From Phycisphaeraceae bacterium (GTDB taxonomy: Bacteria > Planctomycetota > Phycisphaerae > Phycisphaerales > UBA1924), in the NCBI GenBank assembly GCA_009827215.1, contig WUAJ01000164.1, positions 1 to 5,500 of the forward strand: DNA of 5,500 nt. The letters run 5' to 3'. The position numbers and the translations under genes are program-made. How positions within the stretch are numbered: position 1 is the stretch's first letter; each line of letters opens with the position of its first letter. The notes beneath the pieces are model-generated. The model saw only the letters and a program-made list of their open reading frames with translations, did no database searches and had not been told where the DNA came from. Of the stretch, positions 1-3,484 are shown in pieces.

Positions 1-342
1 CGACGCCCTTCCGCGGTCAAGCGACAACTCAAAAGCGAGGGCGCCCAGTTCGTCTACGGCTTCCTCATTCTCGCCATCTCGCTCGGCTCACTCGCGCTCG
101 CCGTCACCATCCGCACGATGCCGTTCTATATCGCAGCGGGCGTGCTGTGCCCCATCGGATTCTGGATGTTCCGTTCGCGTTGGAAACGCTGGCTCGGATC
201 CGCGCCGTACTGCTATCAACTGCTGACCTCGCTCGGAGAAGACGCGGAGAGTCTCAAAGCAGCGCACGAAGCGAAACAACGGCAGAAATATGTGAAAGCC
301 GTTGGAGATCTTTACGAACACTCCCGTCCAGACGAGAAGTAG
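1..342 (+). CDS. Small membrane protein, C-terminal part (5' end outside window)
   Basis: The reading frame is open from the first base to a TAG at 340-342 and gives 113 residues. A Met codon lies at 118, but the frame upstream of it codes for a clear hydrophobic helix, so the gene most likely began before the window. Two membrane segments are visible, at about residues 17-37 (FVYGFLILAISLGS and on) and 42-57 (FYIAAGVLCPIGFWMF). A basic stretch (RSRWKRW) follows the second helix, which suggests that the tail is cytoplasmic. The tail is charged and helical, rich in Lys, Glu and Ala. The gene converges on mdh and shares a bidirectional terminator with it. I do not recognise the family and assign no function. 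That it codes is fairly secure; the full length is unknown. Confidence 0.65.
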   Translation, partial: RRPSAVKRQLKSEGAQFVYGFLILAISLGSLALAVTIRTMPFYIAAGVLCPIGFWMFRSRWKRWLGSAPYCYQLLTSLGEDAESLKAAHEAKQRQKYVKAVGDLYEHSRPDEK

Positions 343-360
343 TAAACAAACGCTGACTAC

Positions 361-395
361 AAAAAAGCCCCTGCATTGAGCAAGGGCTTTTCTTT
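361..395. terminator. Bidirectional intrinsic terminator between convergent genes
   Basis: AAAAGCCC at 363-370 pairs perfectly with GGGCTTTT at 384-391. After a C-A mismatch, TGC (372-374) pairs with GCA (380-382) around an ATTGA loop. The + strand transcript runs into TTTTCTTT, and the - strand transcript runs into six T residues (the complement of 361-366). The site lies 18 bases after the + strand stop at 342 and 17 bases after the mdh stop at 413, as expected for a shared terminator. Confidence 0.85.
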
Positions 396-412
396 GATAG
401 AGCTCATACACC

Positions 413-1381
413 TTACGCGAGTTCTGGGAATCGTTCCTTGACGATGTTGACCAAGTCCTCAACATGCGATGCCGATTCGTCGAAGAGCTTCTGCTCATCG
501 TCAGTGAGCTTGAACTCAACGATCTTCTCGACGCCGTCCTTGCCGAGCAGTGCCGGGACACCGACGAACAGCCCCTTGTGTCCGAACTGACCATCGAGGT
601 ACGCCGCGGATGGGATGATCCGCTTCTTGTCCTTGATGATCGCTTCAGCCATCTGGATGGTGCCGAGCGCCGGAGCGTAGTAGGCGCTGGTTCCCATGAG
701 CTTGACGATCTCGCCGCCGCCGACCTTGGCGCGCTCGACGCACGCCGTGATCTTGTCTTCTGGGAGCAAATCGGAAACCGGGATGCCGTGGACCGAAGTC
801 AAACGAGGGAACGGCACCATGTCGTCGCCGTGCCCACCAAGCAGCATCGCTTGGACGTCCTCGACCGAGACACCCAGCTCCCACGCGATGAACGCACGAT
901 AGCGAGCACAGTCCAGAGCGCCAGCTTGACCGACGATGCGGTTGGTTGGGAAGCCCGTCGCCTTCCACGCGGTGTAGACCATCGCGTCGAGCGGATTGGA
1001 CACGAGGATCACGATCGAATCCGGAGCGTGCTCCTTGATGTTCTCCGAGACCTGCTTGACGATCTTCACATTGACCTCGATCAGATCGTCCCGGCTCATC
1101 CCAGGCTTGCGAGGCATACCAGCGGTCACGATGACCACGTCCGATCCAGCGATATCCTTGTAGTCGAAGGTGCCAGTCAGGTTCGAATCAAACCCATCGA
1201 TCGGAGCGCAGCAACCAAGATCAATCATCTTGCCCTTAGGCATGTGCTGATCCGGCGCATCGGCGCGAGGAATGTCGAGGAGGACGATGTCCCCGAGTTC
1301 TTTCTGAGCGGCCCAGTGGGCGCAGGTCGCGCCGACATTACCGGCGCCGATGATGGAAATCTTTGCTCGTTTGGTTGCCAT
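413..1381 (-). CDS. mdh: Malate dehydrogenase, NAD-dependent (LDH-like type)
   Basis: This 322-residue cytoplasmic enzyme interconverts malate and oxaloacetate with NAD in the TCA cycle. The length is normal for the LDH-like malate dehydrogenases. The N-terminal Rossmann fold shows GAGNVG at residues 12-17 and an acidic residue after the second strand (LLDI, Asp36), typical of NAD over NADP. The mobile loop MPRKPGMSRDDL (89-100) contains Arg91, the residue that selects malate where lactate dehydrogenases have Gln, and Arg97. Asp157, Arg160 and His184 (in GGHGDDMVP) form the expected catalytic and substrate-binding set. Compared with remembered relatives, the loop after Asp36 (residues 38-50) is a few residues longer, and the usual EASP-like stretch reads GCCAP (56-60). 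The ATG start at 1381 has an AAAGGA ribosome binding site upstream. The stop is TAA. Family assignment is secure. Confidence 0.97.
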   Translation of the reverse strand: MATKRAKISIIGAGNVGATCAHWAAQKELGDIVLLDIPRADAPDQHMPKGKMIDLGCCAPIDGFDSNLTGTFDYKDIAGSDVVIVTAGMPRKPGMSRDDLIEVNVKIVKQVSENIKEHAPDSIVILVSNPLDAMVYTAWKATGFPTNRIVGQAGALDCARYRAFIAWELGVSVEDVQAMLLGGHGDDMVPFPRLTSVHGIPVSDLLPEDKITACVERAKVGGGEIVKLMGTSAYYAPALGTIQMAEAIIKDKKRIIPSAAYLDGQFGHKGLFVGVPALLGKDGVEKIVEFKLTDDEQKLFDESASHVEDLVNIVKERFPELA

Positions 1382-1391
1382 TGAAACGGTG

Positions 1392-1399
1392 TCCTTTCC
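1392..1399 (-). promoter_or_regulatory. Ribosome binding site of mdh
   Basis: On the - strand this reads GGAAAGGA and leaves 10 bases before the ATG at 1381. It is the clearest Shine-Dalgarno sequence in the window and supports the chosen mdh start. Confidence 0.7.
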
Positions 1400-1410
1400 G
1401 TGTGAATTCG

Positions 1411-1427
1411 AGTCAACTAGCCGTCAA
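1411..1427 (-). promoter_or_regulatory. TTGAC direct repeat upstream of mdh, possible -35 or operator
   Basis: On the - strand TTGACG (1427-1422) and TTGACT (1416-1411) lie 11 bases apart, about one helical turn, within the 75-base gap ahead of mdh. TTGACG resembles a sigma-70 -35 box, but I see no good -10 box at the proper distance. The repeat may therefore be a -35 with a poor -10, a regulator site, or chance. Weak call. Confidence 0.25.
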
Positions 1428-1434
1428 ACGCATC

Positions 1435-1460
1435 CTAGACACCGCTGAGCGAGGGTCTAG
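1435..1460 (-). terminator. Hairpin over the stop codon of the unrecognised gene, weak terminator candidate
   Basis: CTAGAC at 1435-1440 is the inverse of GTCTAG at 1455-1460. Two more pairs (1442-1443 with 1453-1454) form after a one-base bulge. The TAG stop of the upstream gene lies within one arm. The sequence that follows on the - strand is not T-rich (GATGCGTTTG), so it is at best a weak terminator between this gene and mdh. Confidence 0.25.
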
Positions 1461-2272
1461 TTTTCCGCCTCGTCCGCCGCGATAGTTGACCACTTTACCT
1501 CGATCGGATCCATCGGCTTGCCCGATTTGGGTGGGAGCGACACGGAGCACACCTCGCCCCCCACCACCACTGGAACCAGCAGCGGCTGACCCGCCGGGAG
1601 ATCCCCAGTCACCGGCGCGACCAGATCGTGCATCGCTCCGGATAGGAAGTCCATCTGCCGATACACCTGATGGAGCGGACGCATGATCTCGGGACGCTCC
1701 ACCTTCCCGGTGCAGGTCTCGAGGAATCCATCCACAAACTCAACCACCTGCTCGTCCGGCATCCCCCCCGATTGGTCCCGGCACCACGCGACCGGCGCAT
1801 CCTTGAACATCTCGACCCCTGGCGCGGCGACAAATATCTCCCCCATAAACCCCGCTTCTCGCATCGCAAGACCGATCTCGCCGGGATGCCGAGTGGTGAA
1901 CCGCTCAGATTTGCAGCGCCAGACGACCCCCTCATGCAGCGAATCCTCCCACGCGGATTTCGCGTCCTCGATCAGTTCCACAAGAGACTCAGGCATCGGT
2001 TCGGCGGCCCACGCCGAGTTGATCTCCCCAGCATGCTGCTTGATCCCAAGCTCCGCTTTGTCCATCGCGAGCGGGCGTTCACTCGGATCAATCTTGTGAA
2101 GCTCCCCAAGCGCCATCGCGATCGCATGAAGCCCAATCGACGGCGCGACGCACGCTCGCCAGCGATCACCCTCCGCATCATCAGGAAGCGCCACCGCGCC
2201 CTGCGCGAACTGCACCCAGCCTGCTAAAAGCGAAGCCCACGTCGTCGAATCGGTTCTGTCTGTATTACTCAC
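1457..2272 (-). CDS. Unrecognised soluble protein coupled to the CPBP protease
   Basis: The protein has 271 residues if it starts at the GTG at 2272. I do not recognise the family. It has no signal peptide and no membrane segment. It is acidic, with an N-terminal Trp-rich helical region (WASLLAGWVQFAQGAVALP and a following WRACVAPSIGLHAIAMALGEL), a middle region of mixed helices, five Cys scattered singly rather than as a metal site, and a C-terminal part that looks beta-rich (VPVVVGGEVCSVSLPPK). The GTG was chosen because it overlaps the TAA of the upstream protease gene by 8 bases (GTGAGTAA), a usual geometry for translational coupling. An in-frame ATG at 2323 would add 17 residues and a 59-base overlap; neither start has a good ribosome binding site. 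A role tied to the protease is only inference from the gene order. Confidence 0.8.
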   Translation of the reverse strand: MSNTDRTDSTTWASLLAGWVQFAQGAVALPDDAEGDRWRACVAPSIGLHAIAMALGELHKIDPSERPLAMDKAELGIKQHAGEINSAWAAEPMPESLVELIEDAKSAWEDSLHEGVVWRCKSERFTTRHPGEIGLAMREAGFMGEIFVAAPGVEMFKDAPVAWCRDQSGGMPDEQVVEFVDGFLETCTGKVERPEIMRPLHQVYRQMDFLSGAMHDLVAPVTGDLPAGQPLLVPVVVGGEVCSVSLPPKSGKPMDPIEVKWSTIAADEAEN

Positions 2273-3074
2273 GCTCGATCGTAGATCGCTGAGGTGATCC
2301 CATCCCGCGCGATCGCATGACAATCAACACCACCAGCCCAACGCTCAGAACACGAACCCCGGTCGCGCCCCATCCTCCGAGCGGAGTTGCGTTCAGTTCA
2401 AACATATCCCACCACAGATTCATCCCGGCATGCAACGCGATCACGATCCACAGGTTCCATCGCGACAACCAGTAGATCCACGCGTACATCATCCCCCCCA
2501 CCCCGATCATCGCGATCCAAAACCCGAGCTGTCCGATGATCGTCTGCCCCTCGTCCGGAGTGATGTCCACATGCGCCAAACCGAACACCGCTCCCGTCAC
2601 GATCGCCGTCGGCCACATCGGACACCGCGCGACCTGCACAAGCAATCCAAACATGTATGCCCTGTAGAAAATCTCTTCCGTCAATCCAGGAGAGATCGAC
2701 TTATACAGAACCGCGTACCACGAAACTGTTAACGAATCGCTCCACAGCCCGAGCAGCAACATCGGGAGCGTGCACCCAAATCCGATTGCAGCACCCTTGA
2801 TCGCACGCGTCCAGCCCACCCCCATCCCCATCGCCGGCTTATCACCCACCCTCGCCATTCGATACACGATCAGCACCCCGATCAGCACAATCAGCATCCG
2901 CAGAACCGGATGCACAACATACTGCACATCGATCGGTAGCGACCAGACGAAGCTTCGATACCCCTCGATCATCCACAGCAGCTTGAACCCAAGCACCCCG
3001 ACCACAGAAATCATCGCGATCACCGCGACGACATCCCATCGGATGGACTGTTCCTGTTCAGCGTGTTCATGCAT
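2265..3074 (-). CDS. CPBP family intramembrane glutamic metalloprotease (CAAX protease type)
   Basis: This 269-residue polytopic inner-membrane protein carries the three motifs of the CPBP (Abi/Rce1-like) family. They are EExxxR in GLTEEIFYRA (Glu133, Glu134, Arg138), FxxxH in FGLAH (Phe164, His168), and HxxxN in ALHAGMN (His215, Asn219). In Rce1-type enzymes these residues hold the catalytic Glu and His within the membrane. About seven or eight hydrophobic segments are visible, at roughly 14-36, 55-72, 91-111, 118-130, 154-168, 183-203, 206-222 and 239-254. All catalytic positions are intact, so it is probably active. Bacterial substrates are mostly unknown, and no bacteriocin or prenylation gene is near. 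The ATG at 3074 has only a weak ribosome binding site. The 3' end overlaps the next gene by 8 bases. Confidence 0.9.
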   Translation of the reverse strand: MHEHAEQEQSIRWDVVAVIAMISVVGVLGFKLLWMIEGYRSFVWSLPIDVQYVVHPVLRMLIVLIGVLIVYRMARVGDKPAMGMGVGWTRAIKGAAIGFGCTLPMLLLGLWSDSLTVSWYAVLYKSISPGLTEEIFYRAYMFGLLVQVARCPMWPTAIVTGAVFGLAHVDITPDEGQTIIGQLGFWIAMIGVGGMMYAWIYWLSRWNLWIVIALHAGMNLWWDMFELNATPLGGWGATGVRVLSVGLVVLIVMRSRGMGSPQRSTIERE

Positions 3075-3114
3075 GCTCTGCCACCATACCAGAGTTGGGA
3101 GGAGCGGTTAGCTC

Positions 3115-3123
3115 ATTACAACA
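3115..3123 (-). promoter_or_regulatory. Possible extended -10 promoter for the protease gene
   Basis: On the - strand TG-T-TGTAAT (3123-3115) fits an extended -10 element, with TGTAAT differing from TATAAT at one base. No -35 box is visible, which extended -10 promoters can tolerate. Transcription would begin near 3108, about 34 bases before the ATG at 3074. The element overlaps the T-rich run of the terminator just upstream, so the match may partly be due to that run. Confidence 0.3.
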
Positions 3124-3159
3124 AGAAACCCCCGGGCCGTGGTGGGCTTGCCCGAGGGT
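3117..3159 (-). terminator. Intrinsic terminator downstream of nrdJ and the structured RNA
   Basis: In - strand RNA the arm at 3159-3150 (ACCCUCGGGC) pairs with 3137-3128 (GCCCGGGGGU) over 10 positions, nine Watson-Crick and one U-G at 3155/3132, around a 12-base loop. It is followed by TTTCTTGTTGT, with seven or eight T in eleven. On the + strand the same hairpin has a C-A mismatch and no T run, so the signal works only in the - direction. It lies about 330 bases past the nrdJ stop, far for a simple terminator, which implies that something is transcribed in between. Confidence 0.7.
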
Positions 3160-3163
3160 AAGG

Positions 3164-3202
3164 GTGAATCCGGGCTGGAGGCAGGGGATGCCCGAGATTC
3201 AC
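3164..3202 (-). other. 12-bp hairpin in the candidate RNA tail
   Basis: GTGAATC (3164-3170) is the exact inverse of GATTCAC (3196-3202), and CGGGC (3171-3175) of GCCCG (3190-3194). Only the base at 3195 bulges, and the loop is 14 bases. It lies between the 7-bp hairpin and the terminator hairpin. Confidence 0.65.
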
Positions 3203-3203
3203 A

Positions 3204-3222
3204 TGTCTCTGGGAGAGAGACA
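3204..3222 (-). other. 7-bp perfect hairpin in the candidate RNA tail
   Basis: TGTCTCT (3204-3210) and AGAGACA (3216-3222) are perfect inverses around a 5-base loop. The hairpin begins one base from the preceding 12-bp hairpin and 8 bases from the 30-bp helix, so the tail is a close-packed row of stems. Confidence 0.6.
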
Positions 3223-3230
3223 AGCTTGGT

Positions 3231-3260
3231 GGTTCACGGCTGACAACCCGCGACGGTCAG
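3231..3260 (+). repeat. 30-base inverted repeat, copy 1
   Basis: The copy begins GGTTCACGGC and ends CGACGGTCAG. The reverse complement of 3421-3450 matches it at 27 of 30 positions. The three differences (at 3240, 3244 and 3248) are all C here and T in the other copy. Similarity stops sharply at both ends, and I see no further copy in the window. Confidence 0.9.
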
Positions 3261-3284
3261 AGAGTGCGAGTTCATCAGCTCAAT

Positions 3285-3390
3285 CCGGCTTCAACTACTC
3301 CATGGCTCCGAAGAGCCGTCCGTCTGCCGGGGTTCGGGTGCCGATCTCTCCGTGACCTGCACCCGCAGCATTCATTCCATTCGATTGCTG
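3285..3390 (-). other. Inner domain of the candidate RNA with UUCG tetraloop
   Basis: Four perfect helices can be drawn on the - strand. They are CAGCA/TGCTG (3390-3386 with 3370-3366), CGGGTGC/GCACCCG (3365-3359 with 3341-3335), CCGGC/GCCGG (3330-3326 with 3289-3285) and, nested in the last, GGCTC/GAGCC (3317-3313 with 3308-3304). The last is closed by TTCG (3312-3309) on a C-G pair, the very stable cUUCGg tetraloop. The first two are directly adjacent at 3366/3365 and could stack. Helices of 5 bp may occur by chance; the set together is suggestive. Confidence 0.45.
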
Positions 3391-3420
3391 ACCATCCCTA
3401 TCTGAATGCGACCAGTCATC

Positions 3421-3450
3421 CTGACCGTCGCGAGTTATCAACCGTGAACC
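3421..3450 (-). repeat. 30-base inverted repeat, copy 2
   Basis: Read on the - strand it begins GGTTCACGGT and ends CGACGGTCAG, matching 3231-3260 except for three T in place of C. It begins 35 bases after the nrdJ stop codon. No short direct duplication is visible outside the two copies (left flank ends CTTGGT, right flank begins GGGCGC). Confidence 0.9.
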
Positions 3451-3484
3451 GGGCGCGAACACAACCCTTGATTTCATATCCTGC

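Larger units (their letters stand above)
3117..3450 (-). ncRNA. Candidate structured RNA of about 335 nt, family unknown
   Basis: The gap between nrdJ and the protease has no credible protein gene but folds extensively when read on the - strand. In order there is a 30-bp closing helix (3450-3421 with 3260-3231) around a 160-base domain, then a 7-bp hairpin (3222-3204), a 12-bp hairpin with one bulge (3202-3164), and a G/C-rich hairpin with a T-rich tail that looks like a terminator. Three imperfections in the closing helix and one in the terminator are all G-U pairs on this strand and A-C mismatches on the other, which points to - strand RNA. No clear promoter lies between 3450 and the nrdJ stop at 3485, so it may be made by read-through and processing. 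I see no tRNA, tmRNA, SRP, 6S or RNase P signature. Alternative: a MITE-like element with terminal inverted repeats. The 5' end is uncertain by tens of bases. Confidence 0.55.

Noticed and set aside
464..1384. Open frame of 306 codons on the + strand opposite mdh
   Set aside because: The product is Arg/Asp/His-rich without a recognisable fold, and mdh on the other strand is complete with all motifs. Long antisense frames are common in GC-rich genes with biased third positions.
2273..2323. Upstream ATG start at 2323 for the unrecognised protein
   Set aside because: It would overlap the protease gene by 59 bases and adds 17 residues of no evident character; the GTG at 2272 gives the usual 8-base overlap. 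It cannot be excluded without homologs.
3067..3087. Six-codon leader frame overlapping the protease start
   Set aside because: It is short, has no ribosome binding site and no run of special codons; chance is sufficient.
3160..3295. Resemblance of + strand TCCGGGCT (3169-3176) and ATCCGGCTT (3283-3291) to the two halves of RNase P helix P4
   Set aside because: The spacing is only about 120 bases instead of some 280, the invariant AGAAN context before the second half is absent, and no other conserved RNase P block is seen. The bases also belong to good - strand helices.
3325..3352. GGTTCGGG on the + strand as a tRNA T-arm
   Set aside because: It lacks the TTCRA loop pattern, and no acceptor stem, D-arm or anticodon arm fits around it.
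3095..3355. 86-codon + strand frame with a TTG start in the gap
   Set aside because: No convincing ribosome binding site, low-complexity product, and it runs through the terminator hairpin and one repeat arm.
3231..3450. Retron or diversity-generating element suggested by the long inverted repeat
   Set aside because: No reverse transcriptase gene lies in the window and no template/variable repeat pair is seen.
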